Part shown: positions 14,311-23,941 of the stretch, in pieces
Layout: every line of letters starts with the position of its first letter
Position numbering within the stretch: the stretch's first letter is position 1
From: Bdellovibrio sp. ZAP7
Lineage (GTDB): Bacteria; Bdellovibrionota_B; Oligoflexia; Oligoflexales; RGVZ01
Assembly (NCBI GenBank): GCA_945900755.1
Contig: CAMDKS010000013.1
Location: 1 to 64,000, forward strand
Length of the DNA stretch: 64,000 nt
Reading direction: 5' to 3'
Program-made: the position numbers and the translations under genes
Notes under the pieces: model-generated
Databases searched by the model: none
Told to the model about the DNA's origin: nothing
What the model saw: only the letters and a program-made list of their open reading frames with translations

Positions 14311-17310
14311 TTAAAATAACGCATCGAAGCCAAAAGACCAATATCCCTGCCACGACCGAGTCAAAACTTGACCAGCCCCGAGTCCGACATTGAAGCGAAC
14401 TCCTTTATTATCCATGAAAAGATCTAGAGTGTAGCCCTGTGCAGCAATCAAATCTTGTTGGAGTGGCATTTCATTGCCTCGCCACGCTGTACCATAATTT
14501 AGGAAACCACTGATATTAAGTTGATCAATATAGACAAGACTCTTGAACTTGTCGATGTCCTGTATCAGGGGATGAGTGGCTAGGAGTCGTGCACGAGCTT
14601 GATTTTCACCAAAGACTGGGGTGAATAGTCCTTGATCAGGCGTTACAGCAAAGCTTGCTTGATTAAAGCCCCCACCAGATCCAGGAATTAATGTTTTAAG
14701 GGGTGAATACATTTCTTGAAGGTCTCGACGTTTAGGCCCACGAGTTCTGCTTCCATCTAATCCTAATTCTAGGCGACCACTACCGATCTTTGAGCCGGTC
14801 GTGACATTTGCTCGCAGAATGTCGTAGTGAAAATCATGATTAATACCTGGAGCTGCGACGGCGCCTGCCACAGAGGTTGATGCGAAAAGTATTCCACCAT
14901 TATTAACACTGGCACTCACGCCAACAAAGGTTTCGTTCAGATGCCCCACACGGCGTGCGGGGCCAATATATTTTTTCAACACAGCCGATTTTAGGCCCCA
15001 ATTCCATTCCACGGCCAGACGATTCCAAAACTGAACATAGCTACCGTCAAGGTGTGATCCTTTTTCCTCTAAGTATTTAGAAAGAATAAATCCCGATGGC
15101 TGCTCGCGGTACCGTCCGTTGTATGTTTGTGCGCGGTAACCTGAGAGTGACCAAGTTGGCTTGAAGCGGTTGGAGGTCAAGGTGATTTCTTGATAGGGAA
15201 ATCGACTGACTGTGCCTAAAAGAAATGTAGCTCGTACGGTTTCATTTTGCATTTCGTCCATGAGAGGAACAGTGATTAGACCAATTTGCGGTCCCAGCGG
15301 ATCATCGCTTGCGATCCACGGGAATGCGAAAATTGGCCGGCCTCGCCAGGCCGCGGGCCTTGCTTTCGGCGTTGTCACGTCAGCGCTCACGTCAGCGCTT
15401 ACGTCCGTGGGCACGGGCGCTGCTCCTATAGCCTGGGTGTCCAGAACAGGACTAGCATCGCGTTTGCCTATCTCCGTTTTATTTTCTGGGCCCGGAGCCA
15501 TACTCCAAATGCTTGACGACAGAACCGCTTCCGCAAACGTCAGTGGTTTAGGAGATAGCATCGCCGCCAACAATGGGGACGTCCGTTCAGAAAGCTGGTG
15601 GCACGGCATCACAGGAAATTTAGCAGCATCTAAGCCCCGCGCCACATATCCATCTACGGTAAAAAGCACGACATAGGGCAAACCTTCGGCGGAGCTAACA
15701 ATTCTGGCAGGATAATCAGAAATTTCAATCATACCAACGCATGCGTTGTTTCCATCAAGCTTTAAAATATGACGCCTTGAGCGGTCAGCGGTCAGCATCC
15801 ACGTCCCGGAATTGGTTGTGGCCATACTGATCGGCCGCCCCCCTACCGGTGATTTAAGAGTTTTAATCGTATAGGCCGACAAATCGACCTCTAAGATTTC
15901 GTTCACGTCACCTTTCAGTGTTTCGGTGTCACGAGCGATCCAAAGAGACGTTGTCGTTTTTGACGAATCATCATGACGCTCCCCAATCATTCGCAGGTGA
16001 GCCGGCATGGTGCCTGTGAGCAGGCAGGTTACATTCGCTTTCTTAAAATTCTGGCGAGGTGCGCGACAAAGTTTCGAGGATTGAATATAGGTCTCAAGCC
16101 ACCAGACATCCGTGGTTGTGAGCCAAGGGCCGTCGATCCACTGGCTTTCCCGGGGTAGCCACATGACGGGCTGCTTCGTCTCACCCGAAGCTTGTAATCC
16201 AATTCGGTAGCTACGCAGATTGGCTTTAGGAAAATAGGAGTTGGTCCAGGCTGTAGCGTTCGTCGATGTTGCCACTTGCACACTTGCCGAGTCTGCGGGA
16301 GGTTTTGTTTTCGAGAGTTTCGAATTCTCAAATTGCCACGACCACGCACTGCTCGTGACCTCTTTTTCCTCCACTTTACCGGATAGCAGTGGCGCGGTAC
16401 TAACACCCTTCCAGTAGGTGGTTGCGTCCATTTTGTATTGGGTGTAGAGCTCCTTGCCTGATTTTCCAGTCATGGATTTTAAAGCACTATCCATTGGCAA
16501 AAAACTGTTGAACGGCATGACCGCCCACGGCCAATACCAAGGCATTGAATCTGAGCGAAATGTTTTCAACATCTCTGGAAGTTTCGACGCATCGTGAGTG
16601 CGCAAAATCCAGCTCACAAACGAGCCACTCGTTGCATAGCCCCGAAAATTAAATGGGCCGCTGTTATAAAGACTATGGAGGCGGTCCCAGGTCGGCCAAT
16701 TATTCGTCAAGGCTTGGTACCTCTCCACACCGGCTTGCTCATCAGAACCAATAGAAACACTGACAGCCTCCGCCAGCCCCTCAAGAAACCAAGCCTCCAT
16801 CCACGGCAAATGCAATATTGAACCGGCGGGTCCAAACAAATTATCCAGTTGCCGATACATCGTGGAGTGCGTGTATTCATGCCATGCGAGGTCGCGACCG
16901 CCCTGCCCTAACGTTTGCAATTCAATGGAGTCGGTCACAAAATTTGCAAAAGATGCGTTGTCACTCATCGCCGACATATTCACGACCAAAGGAGATGATC
17001 GCGATACGCCAAACCACCTCTCGACATTTGGCCTCGCCGCTTCTAAGGATCTCATGGCAAGCTTCGCATCATCTGGGGCCCGGCGATCGTGATACAAAGT
17101 GAAATTTTTTGACGACAATTCATCAAATTTAACATCCCCTTGATTGTAGCCGTAGCCAATCGGGAGCGCTGACGCTCTAGGAATACTGAGCACGTCAATG
17201 AGCAGCGAGAAACCAACGGCACCCCACATATAGATCGTAACGATACGAGCAGCCCCGCTTCGACCCCTAAAGGTTTCCAATGTCATTAAATACTTAAGGG
17301 GATTTCGCAT
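14311..17310 (-). CDS. Outer-membrane gluzincin-like metalloprotease with C-terminal barrel-like region
   Basis: The 999-residue protein has an N-terminal signal or anchor (~residues 22-48, ending near ASALP). Residues 144-148 are HEYTH, a zinc HExxH site, and WFLEGLAEA (~174-182) supplies a glutamate ligand as in gluzincin/peptidase MA-like enzymes. The central ~300-600 region looks like a beta-propeller. The last ~250 residues are rich in alternating strands (GYRAQTYNGRYREQ, RFNVGLGAGQVLTRSW) and end in Phe, the usual beta-barrel C-terminus. It starts 8 bases after the hybrid kinase stop, so the two are probably one operon. The fused protease-barrel architecture is inferred from sequence character. 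Confidence 0.6.
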   Translation of the reverse strand: MRNPLKYLMTLETFRGRSGAARIVTIYMWGAVGFSLLIDVLSIPRASALPIGYGYNQGDVKFDELSSKNFTLYHDRRAPDDAKLAMRSLEAARPNVERWFGVSRSSPLVVNMSAMSDNASFANFVTDSIELQTLGQGGRDLAWHEYTHSTMYRQLDNLFGPAGSILHLPWMEAWFLEGLAEAVSVSIGSDEQAGVERYQALTNNWPTWDRLHSLYNSGPFNFRGYATSGSFVSWILRTHDASKLPEMLKTFRSDSMPWYWPWAVMPFNSFLPMDSALKSMTGKSGKELYTQYKMDATTYWKGVSTAPLLSGKVEEKEVTSSAWSWQFENSKLSKTKPPADSASVQVATSTNATAWTNSYFPKANLRSYRIGLQASGETKQPVMWLPRESQWIDGPWLTTTDVWWLETYIQSSKLCRAPRQNFKKANVTCLLTGTMPAHLRMIGERHDDSSKTTTSLWIARDTETLKGDVNEILEVDLSAYTIKTLKSPVGGRPISMATTNSGTWMLTADRSRRHILKLDGNNACVGMIEISDYPARIVSSAEGLPYVVLFTVDGYVARGLDAAKFPVMPCHQLSERTSPLLAAMLSPKPLTFAEAVLSSSIWSMAPGPENKTEIGKRDASPVLDTQAIGAAPVPTDVSADVSADVTTPKARPAAWRGRPIFAFPWIASDDPLGPQIGLITVPLMDEMQNETVRATFLLGTVSRFPYQEITLTSNRFKPTWSLSGYRAQTYNGRYREQPSGFILSKYLEEKGSHLDGSYVQFWNRLAVEWNWGLKSAVLKKYIGPARRVGHLNETFVGVSASVNNGGILFASTSVAGAVAAPGINHDFHYDILRANVTTGSKIGSGRLELGLDGSRTRGPKRRDLQEMYSPLKTLIPGSGGGFNQASFAVTPDQGLFTPVFGENQARARLLATHPLIQDIDKFKSLVYIDQLNISGFLNYGTAWRGNEMPLQQDLIAAQGYTLDLFMDNKGVRFNVGLGAGQVLTRSWQGYWSFGFDALF

Positions 17311-17318
17311 AGTCCGGC

Positions 17319-18884
17319 TTAATTTCGTTTCAACAATTTTGAAACAACCTCTAAAAGCTCTGCGGAGACAAACGGCTTTGAAAGGTAGGCATCAGGATTA
17401 AAATTTTGCTTAATGGTGTCCTCACTCATCTCCTCGAGAGCGCCAGAAATGAGAATTAGTCCAGTCTTACCGTTAGCAACTCTAATATCATGGAGCAGTT
17501 CTAGGCCATTTTTTTCCGGCATTCTCATATCGGAAATAACCACATCAGGATCCCACGTCTGAAATAGACGCAGACCCTCTGCGCCGTCAGCTGCCGTACG
17601 AATTTCGAAGGGCAAACCACGGAAAACATCGACAATCATGTCGCGAATATCCTCGTCATCATCGACCACCAGAATCTTCGAATGCCCTTTGATGGTTTCT
17701 CTGAGGGACTCGACTCGAAGAATCGACGCATTAGGAAGGGTCACCCCAAAGGTGGCTCCAATCCCACGCATATCGCCTCCTCCGAGCACAAAAATTTCTC
17801 CATTGTGCAACCTGACCAATTGCGAGACGATCGATAGGCCAAGCCCGACACCAGAGGCAGCACCTTGCTGGTTGTCGAGTTGAGTATATTTGTCAAAAAC
17901 ACTTTTCAATTGTCCCTTAGGAATACCTGGACCCTCGTCCATGATTTCAATGCGAAGGGCTTTGTTATGACGTTTAAAATCGTCTATCAATTTCGTCGTG
18001 ATCGTGACTTTTGTTCCTGACGGAGAAACCTTGAATGCGTTGGTCACGAGATTATCGATGATTTGGCCAAATTTCAAGCGATCCACTTGAATTCCGACCG
18101 AGCCGCACCAGTTTGTGATGAGACCTACGCCATATTTTTGCGTGCCTATCATGGCCAAATTAAGTGTTAACTCGTTGAGTACAGAGTGAATTTCAACAAT
18201 TTCAAGATTGATATTCATTCCGTCATTTATTTTGGAAAAATGCAGAAGATCTTCGGACATGGCGACACAGCGAGCGATATTTCTTTTGATGGTGGCAATA
18301 AAATTCAAATGTGATTCAGGCAGATTTTTGTTCTGCAATTGCAGCATGTCGCAACAAGCCCCGATCGCCCCCAAAGGAGATCTTATGTCGTGGAGTAAGA
18401 TTCCCACAAAGTCATCGCGATTTTTAATTTTTTCTTTTGCTTGAACCAATTCTTCAAATTTCGATCGATAGGCCTGAGTCATGGCTGACAGTGAATTGAG
18501 GACCCACAGGATGCCGACGGGTTTGTCATTTTCAGTAATTGGAATAAACCGGAAAGCATGTTGAATAAAAATTTGACAGGCCTCGTGGTGAGAAGCCGTT
18601 GACGGCAGACTTATCGGACAGGGAGTCATAATATCGTGAGCTTTTAAACTTACAGATTTTTTTACCGCAGCAAGCAATTCTACACTTCCCACACTTCCTA
18701 CGAGCAGGCCAGCCTCATCGACGACGAGCATGACTTCCGCTTTCCTTAACCTCTCGTCTTGAAGAAGTTCCTCGAGGGACGTGTCCTGCGGAATGACTCC
18801 ATAAATTGGCGACATCAGGGTCGACACTTTTTGAGAATCATGCGTGGCCTGCTGGGGCGTTGAATTGGGAATCGTTGAAGTCAT
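17319..18884 (-). CDS. CBS-domain hybrid histidine kinase/response regulator
   Basis: The start was set at ATG 18884 (AGGAAAC upstream), giving 521 residues; a longer frame to 19016 has poor character. Order: a CBS pair (~20-135; STLMSPIYGVIP, AHDIMTPCPISLP), a short coiled linker, a HisKA with H165 (LLHDIRSPLG), HATPase_c (N-box NLVTNAF, DEGPGIP, GVGLGLSIV), and a receiver domain with DDD at the start, phospho-acceptor D452 (VISDMRMP) and K503 (LSKPF). No transmembrane segment is present, so it is a soluble sensor. CBS domains commonly bind adenine nucleotides or SAM. It is followed at once by the metalloprotease gene, which it may control or share expression with. Confidence 0.88.
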   Translation of the reverse strand: MTSTIPNSTPQQATHDSQKVSTLMSPIYGVIPQDTSLEELLQDERLRKAEVMLVVDEAGLLVGSVGSVELLAAVKKSVSLKAHDIMTPCPISLPSTASHHEACQIFIQHAFRFIPITENDKPVGILWVLNSLSAMTQAYRSKFEELVQAKEKIKNRDDFVGILLHDIRSPLGAIGACCDMLQLQNKNLPESHLNFIATIKRNIARCVAMSEDLLHFSKINDGMNINLEIVEIHSVLNELTLNLAMIGTQKYGVGLITNWCGSVGIQVDRLKFGQIIDNLVTNAFKVSPSGTKVTITTKLIDDFKRHNKALRIEIMDEGPGIPKGQLKSVFDKYTQLDNQQGAASGVGLGLSIVSQLVRLHNGEIFVLGGGDMRGIGATFGVTLPNASILRVESLRETIKGHSKILVVDDDEDIRDMIVDVFRGLPFEIRTAADGAEGLRLFQTWDPDVVISDMRMPEKNGLELLHDIRVANGKTGLILISGALEEMSEDTIKQNFNPDAYLSKPFVSAELLEVVSKLLKRN

Positions 18885-19123
18885 TTCGAAGTTTCCTAGG
18901 GGACCATGGATTAACAGCACTACCACACTCGATACTCTGAATTGAGCCTGCACAAGTACAGTATTCTTCTTTAATAATATCATGTTACCAAGAAATACGT
19001 CCAACTTGGTCGGCACTTATTTTTAGGTAAAATGGCAAAGTCCTCTGAAATCTATGGATATTTGCTGGTTTTTAGGCGAAAAGTCATCGACGTTGCAGCT
19101 CACTTAAATGGGATCAGTCCTCA

Positions 19124-20170
19124 GTGCAAAACCTTGGTATTAAATTTCCATACATGATCGCGCCTATGGTGGGGATTAGTCACGTGGCCTTCAGGGAATT
19201 AGTGCGCTCGTATACTCCTTCGCCTATTGAGGCTCTTCGATTTACCGAGATGCTGTCGACGCGAAAACTTCCTAGCGAAAAATTGGATCTGACCCCACAG
19301 CTACGCGTATCAGAGGGGGAAAGATTTTTCATTCCGCAGCTCCTAGGAAATGAAGAAAAATTTATCGGGCCAAGCGTCAAAAAGCTCTTACCCTTATCTC
19401 CGTGGGGTTTTGACATTAACATGGGGTGCCCACAGACCCATATTCTTCGTCACAATTGGGGCGTGCGACTCATGGGGGATTCAGCTTATGCGGCTGAGGT
19501 GGTCAGAATGGTCAAGCGCCATACGAACATCCCTGTAAGTGTTAAGCTCCGCGGCGGCGCCGATAAGGATATTGATAAAAATTATTTGCTCGATTTTACG
19601 GCCGCGCTTGAAGATGCGGGAGTCGATTGGCTGACGATTCACGCCCGGCCACGCGCCGCAAAACATGAAGGCCCCGCCAACTGGGACATAGTCGGTGAGG
19701 TGGCACAGGCGAGAAAGATTCCGGTGATCGCAAATGGCGACATTCAAACGTCGGCCGATGCCATTAAAATTGTAAGAGACTACAACTGCGCTGGTGCGAT
19801 GATTGCCAAGGCCGCGACGGCGCGTCCTTGGATTTTTTGGCAAATCGCAGAGGACCTTGGACTCAATGGTGCCCCCCCAGGTCGCGAAGGTGAGCGCGCC
19901 CCACGAACCCCCGAAGAAGAAGGCCGCGAGTTTCACCGTTCTTTTCTTACCTTAATCGACCTCGTCGAACAATATTTCGGAACGGGTGACGGCGTCGAAG
20001 AATACGGCATGCAAAAATTGCGTTTTTACGCCGCCCTCGCAGCCAAGTGGTTTTTGTTTGGCCACAGCTTTTGGCGCGTAACCACCAAGGCCAAAACGTT
20101 TCAACAAATGAGAGAAGGCGTCGCCCACTATTCCGAGACTTATACACAGGAAATGTACGCCCGCATTTAA
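19124..20170 (+). CDS. dus: tRNA-dihydrouridine synthase
   Basis: The 348-residue flavoprotein reduces uridine to dihydrouridine in tRNA D-loops using NADPH. Family signatures are IAPMVGISHVAFR (FMN-binding start), the catalytic-cysteine segment NMGCPQTHILRHNWG, SVKLRGGADKD, the LTIHAR motif, VIANGDI and GAMIAKAATARPW. A GTG start (19124) is used; a shorter ATG at 19154 would cut into the first strand. It is of the DusB/DusC type, but the exact subfamily was not resolved. It stands alone, divergent from the hybrid kinase and convergent with the multicopper oxidase. Confidence 0.9.
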   Translation: MQNLGIKFPYMIAPMVGISHVAFRELVRSYTPSPIEALRFTEMLSTRKLPSEKLDLTPQLRVSEGERFFIPQLLGNEEKFIGPSVKKLLPLSPWGFDINMGCPQTHILRHNWGVRLMGDSAYAAEVVRMVKRHTNIPVSVKLRGGADKDIDKNYLLDFTAALEDAGVDWLTIHARPRAAKHEGPANWDIVGEVAQARKIPVIANGDIQTSADAIKIVRDYNCAGAMIAKAATARPWIFWQIAEDLGLNGAPPGREGERAPRTPEEEGREFHRSFLTLIDLVEQYFGTGDGVEEYGMQKLRFYAALAAKWFLFGHSFWRVTTKAKTFQQMREGVAHYSETYTQEMYARI

Positions 20171-20214
20171 TGGCTCCAGCGGCCTCTGGCCGTTCTCAGG
20201 GCTACCTGGGTCGG

Positions 20215-21798
20215 TTACCGCACCTCAAAGCCGAACATCATTCCCGTACCAAGATGCTCACTGATGTGACAGTGCCCCATCCACCGGCCTGGATTCTGGT
20301 TGTCAAGAACCACGTCCACTGTCTCGCCTGCACGAACTAACACCGTGTCTTCCCAGCCCACGGTCTCCTCAGGCAAACCATTGCGAGCCAACACAATAAA
20401 TCTCTGGCCGTGGAAGTGCATGGGGTGCTGCATCGGGTGATGCTTGCCGTCGTTAATAATTCTGATTTTGACCGGTTTATTTTTTGTGAACAGCCAATTA
20501 ATCGCCATGTTTTCTTTACCGGTCGCAGGATCTATAACACGCCACGTCACATCTTTATCCGACATGGCTGCGTTCATCTCGGACATTGAATCCTCCCACT
20601 CTATGCCCTCAGCGCCTGCGCCCTGACCCATCATGTGTTCGGCATGTTGGCCACGAAGTGTCGCATCTATTTTCATAGTGAAATCAGGCTTCGCCGCCGC
20701 CAACGACAACAACGGTTGAAACATATCACTGAGCTCCTTGCGTTCCTGCAGGCGTTCAAAGTTGGCCCCTAGCTTTGCTCGCTCAAGGGTCGTGAATTTT
20801 GGATTTTTTGCCACGAAAATCTTACCTAATACTTGTTTCTTCTTTGGACCAATATTTTCAAGGGTGACTGTTTTTGGATTCAAAAAAAACACATCCACTA
20901 CCGCTCGTTCACTCGGGGCCAAAATCAATTCATCGATCATACGATCTTTTGCGTACGGTCCGGAATCACCGCCAATAAGTTTCATTTTAGCACCCGAGAA
21001 CGTAAGCTTAAACGGGCGTGCATTTGCGGTATTTGTCATCCAATAACGGACTACAGAACCAAGTTTTGCTGTCGAGCTCCAATTGGATTTATTATTTACC
21101 AGATTAAAATTTCCATATCGGCCCATCAATGCATACGATAGTTTTCCACTTTTGAACTCTGGCAGCTGGCCTTCTCCCACCAACAAATCATCGACTACGA
21201 TCACTTCATCGCGATCAACAGCAGGCATTTTCGAAAGGTCAGTATCCATGACCCAGTAGTTACCCTGAAGCCCCATTTCCTGCCCATACTCATCACTCAT
21301 GTGTGGGTGATACCAAAAAAGTCCCGCGTCAGGAAATTTTAGATCATAGGTATGAGATTCGTTATTCAAGATCGGATCTTGACCAATGCCGACGACGCCG
21401 TCATTTTTATCGTCCACACGCAACCCATGGGAATGCAAGCTTGTGGGCTCCCCCGTTTGATTTGTAAGTTTCAATTTTATTTTGGTTCCCTGTTTCGCAA
21501 CGATCATGGGGCCGGGAATCATGCCATTATACGCAAGCCTTGTGAGCCATTTCCCGTCAACTTTATCACGTACAAAACCCGCAATTAATTCAATCGAATC
21601 ACCGTCCGAAACTTTAATGATTTTAGTGGCCGTCACCGGCTTAAGATGAACGGACTCGGGAATGGTTCTGGCCTCAGCCCCTTGGCCCACTAAGCTGGCG
21701 CCTAGGATGGTAGCAAGACTCAAAACCATGAAAACCAGCCGTCCCAAGGCTCCCACGGACTTCCGGTCGATACAAATATACATAAATAAATTCAACAC
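20215..21798 (-). CDS. Multicopper oxidase (laccase/CopA-like)
   Basis: The 527-residue exported enzyme has a signal peptide (~residues 18-43, ending QGAEA). All four copper-ligand motifs are present: H122-S-H124-G, W-Y-H164-P-H166, HPMHFHGQ, and H509-C510-H511-ISE-H515-LGTG-M520, with a Met axial ligand at the T1 site. Such enzymes oxidise Cu(I), Fe(II), Mn(II) or phenols with O2 reduction in the periplasm. A Met/His run (AEHMMGQGAGAEGIEWEDSM) lies mid-protein and recalls copper-tolerance oxidases. GTG 21798 was chosen because AGGGG is just upstream; ATG 21783 is an alternative. Divergent from apaG. Confidence 0.92.
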   Translation of the reverse strand: MLNLFMYICIDRKSVGALGRLVFMVLSLATILGASLVGQGAEARTIPESVHLKPVTATKIIKVSDGDSIELIAGFVRDKVDGKWLTRLAYNGMIPGPMIVAKQGTKIKLKLTNQTGEPTSLHSHGLRVDDKNDGVVGIGQDPILNNESHTYDLKFPDAGLFWYHPHMSDEYGQEMGLQGNYWVMDTDLSKMPAVDRDEVIVVDDLLVGEGQLPEFKSGKLSYALMGRYGNFNLVNNKSNWSSTAKLGSVVRYWMTNTANARPFKLTFSGAKMKLIGGDSGPYAKDRMIDELILAPSERAVVDVFFLNPKTVTLENIGPKKKQVLGKIFVAKNPKFTTLERAKLGANFERLQERKELSDMFQPLLSLAAAKPDFTMKIDATLRGQHAEHMMGQGAGAEGIEWEDSMSEMNAAMSDKDVTWRVIDPATGKENMAINWLFTKNKPVKIRIINDGKHHPMQHPMHFHGQRFIVLARNGLPEETVGWEDTVLVRAGETVDVVLDNQNPGRWMGHCHISEHLGTGMMFGFEVR

Positions 21799-21940
21799 AT
21801 TACCCCTAGGACTAAAAAATATTCAATGCCCCAAAACCTTCATGCTCGTATTTTATCATGACTTGGTGTATAGTTTCTATAGAATCCCGATGTTTTTAAA
21901 CTCGGTTTTATTAATAAGTTCATCTCCCCAAGACCACGAC

Positions 21941-22390
21941 ATGATGAGGTATTCCTTGCCAAATATTGGACCTACAATTGGAGAACCTGCTGCCAACGGA
22001 CTCTTTGGTTGGCATGTCACATCAAACACGATGAACGTCCGTGTCGTGCCTGAGTATTTGCCCAAGCGATCAAGTCCTGAGCAAGATTTTCACGCTTTTT
22101 CTTATCATGTCACGATTACTAATTTAGGCCATGAGTCCGTGCAGTTGCTACGACGCCAATGGACGATTACAGATGGGAATGGAGTGATCGACATCGTTGA
22201 GGGCGAAGGAGTGGTTGGTATCCAGCCCAGGATTAAGCCTGGCGAATCATACGAATATCATAGCGGCTGCCCGCTTCGAACGACTACGGGCTACATGAGT
22301 GGTTGGTATTTTTTTGAAACTGAAAAAGGCGCAGCCTTCCGATGCAGAATTCCTGCCATTTTTTTGCGACACGATAAAGTTCGTCATTGA
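21941..22390 (+). CDS. apaG: ApaG domain protein
   Basis: This matches the single beta-sandwich ApaG domain: VRVVPEYLPKRSSPEQ, FSYHVTITNLGHESVQLL, RRQWTITDGNG, EGEGVVGIQPRIKPGESYEY and SGCPLRTTTGYMSGWY. The function is uncertain; it is genetically linked to ribosome-biogenesis and Ap4A-hydrolase loci in enterobacteria. The frame is open far upstream into the oxidase promoter. I place the start at ATG 21941 (149 residues), and ATG 22031 would give the ~120-residue family minimum. No strong ribosome site favours either. Confidence 0.85.
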   Translation: MMRYSLPNIGPTIGEPAANGLFGWHVTSNTMNVRVVPEYLPKRSSPEQDFHAFSYHVTITNLGHESVQLLRRQWTITDGNGVIDIVEGEGVVGIQPRIKPGESYEYHSGCPLRTTTGYMSGWYFFETEKGAAFRCRIPAIFLRHDKVRH

Positions 22391-22409
22391 AATTTATTCC
22401 GCTTTAAAA

Positions 22410-22865
22410 CTAGGTTCGACCCTTGGTATTTTCCAAAAGTTCGCGGCGGTAGAATGGTTTTCCATTTACGGCTAGTGAAACGTAAAATCCGTCGAGATCA
22501 TACCCAAGCTGCGAAATCATCGCACGAAGTTGCGGCCACAAAACAGCTTCAGGGATCCCCAAGATATTTGGGGCATGAGGAGCGATATATCCGACCACAG
22601 CGGTTGCTGGCTGAAATTGGCCGGGGATCATGACAAAGGAAATTTCACCAACAGGATCAGCCAATACGCGGCCATCGCTCAATACTCCACGAATGGTCCA
22701 AACTTCAGCTTGCTCAGAAATCACCATGCGATCACCAAGGCCGACCACTAGAATTTCCCCAGCCACAGCTTCGGGCGTTTGTGTGTCGTTTTTGTCAGAA
22801 GGCGTTGAGCTATTCAAGACTTTTAGGCGGCTTGTTCGGCTTTTTGTCGTGTGGTCAGTAAACAT
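22410..22865 (-). CDS. Hypothetical protein, 151 aa
   Basis: I do not recognise it. It is a soluble, mixed alpha/beta protein with a Ser/Thr/Lys-rich N-terminus (~25 residues). A compact C-terminal part has strand-like stretches (GEILVVGLGDRMVIS, VWTIRGVLSDGRVLADP, FYVSLAVNGKPFYRREL). There is no signal peptide and no cysteine. The start is ATG 22865 with a weak ribosome site. It converges on apaG with 19 bases between stops. Confidence 0.6.
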   Translation of the reverse strand: MFTDHTTKSRTSRLKVLNSSTPSDKNDTQTPEAVAGEILVVGLGDRMVISEQAEVWTIRGVLSDGRVLADPVGEISFVMIPGQFQPATAVVGYIAPHAPNILGIPEAVLWPQLRAMISQLGYDLDGFYVSLAVNGKPFYRRELLENTKGRT

Positions 22866-23031
22866 TAATCACCATGTAAGTTTCAGAGTCATTGATTCTT
22901 TTATTTTGCTTAAGGAGCAACAAATCGCAAATGCCCCCACCCTGTCAAGGAAAAGTCGCAATCTACCAGAAATGTTATACCTAACAAATTTTAAGGAGTG
23001 AGATTTGGTTAATTTTTAACCTGATCGAAAT

Positions 23032-23892
23032 CTATTTGGATGCCGCTACATTACGACCATTTCCCGAACGCTTGGACAAATTTTTGTGGTGGCGTGGCTT
23101 AACTTTGCTTGAAGCCAATGCGCCCTTATTTCGCGAGTGACCAACTTTAACCACCGATTTGTGATGAAGATAGAGCTCAGGATCAAGAGGTTTATTGTCG
23201 AAGTTTCGCAATTCAAAATGCAGGTGAGCTCCCCTTGCATTCCCCGAACGTCCGACTTTTGCAATTAAATCACCTTGGCGCACCTTACTGCCCACCCTTG
23301 CAATCAATTTACTGGCATGGGCATAAAGAGTCATAAATGCACCATGGTCTATGATAACCGTCAGGCCATATCCTCGTTGCCGCCCACTAGCAATCACCTC
23401 ACCATCACCTGCAGCGATGATGGGGGTTCCGACATTTGCAGCAAGGTCGATTCCCTTATGATTTTTACGCCCCCTCTTACCGAAGTGGCTCGAAATTCGG
23501 GATTCCACAGGATAAATTAAGGAAACTGGCTCTTTGGACTGAGGCCCAACAAGCAAACCTTTGTTAGGACGCTTTAGAAAATCTAAGTCTTCATCATCGA
23601 GATCCTCTTCTGGAGAAGATTCGGGTTCATGTGTCTCAGCAAGGAGCGGTTGCGAGTCTGGATTCCCAGCAATTTTTAGGACTTGACCTTCCTGAAGGCC
23701 TTGCGCCAATGTTGGTTGATTCAACTGTACGATGGACTCCCAGGTTACGCCATGTGCGTCGGCAATCGTCCTTAGGGTCTCATTTTTTTTCACGATAACG
23801 GTAACGGTATTTGAACCACTACGAAGGGATGCACAACTCACGCTCATAAAGAATAAGAAAACGGTGATCAAACCAATTTGGATACGACTCAT
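23032..23892 (-). CDS. nlpD: NlpD-like lipoprotein: LysM plus M23 (LytM) peptidase domain
   Basis: ATG 23892 is supported by AAGGAGAG upstream. The lipoprotein signal ends FFMSVSC (Cys20). A LysM peptidoglycan-binding domain follows (~30-75; TVIVKKNETLRTIADAHGVT), then an acidic linker, then the LytM fold (~150-250). The latter has HFGKRGRKNHKGIDLAA, HGAFMTLYAHASKL and GAHLHFELR carrying the zinc/catalytic histidines. It either hydrolyses cell-wall cross-links or activates amidases. The C-terminus is a basic tail (HHKNLSKRSGN). It follows surE by 49 bases, the same linkage as in E. coli surE-pcm-nlpD. Confidence 0.85.
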   Translation of the reverse strand: MSRIQIGLITVFLFFMSVSCASLRSGSNTVTVIVKKNETLRTIADAHGVTWESIVQLNQPTLAQGLQEGQVLKIAGNPDSQPLLAETHEPESSPEEDLDDEDLDFLKRPNKGLLVGPQSKEPVSLIYPVESRISSHFGKRGRKNHKGIDLAANVGTPIIAAGDGEVIASGRQRGYGLTVIIDHGAFMTLYAHASKLIARVGSKVRQGDLIAKVGRSGNARGAHLHFELRNFDNKPLDPELYLHHKSVVKVGHSRNKGALASSKVKPRHHKNLSKRSGNGRNVAASK

Positions 23893-23941
23893 TTTGCTCT
23901 CCTTTCTGCTTAGCTTGGTGTGAGAAATCCTTTTCCCACTG

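Noticed and set aside
20171-20214. cggcc-tct-ggccg hairpin between dus and the oxidase
   Set aside because: Short stem with no T-run; may be a weak bidirectional terminator but not supportable.
22998-23017. ggttaa-ttt-ttaacc palindrome as terminator of nlpD
   Set aside because: Arms are AT-rich and there is no U-tract; it is too weak to call.
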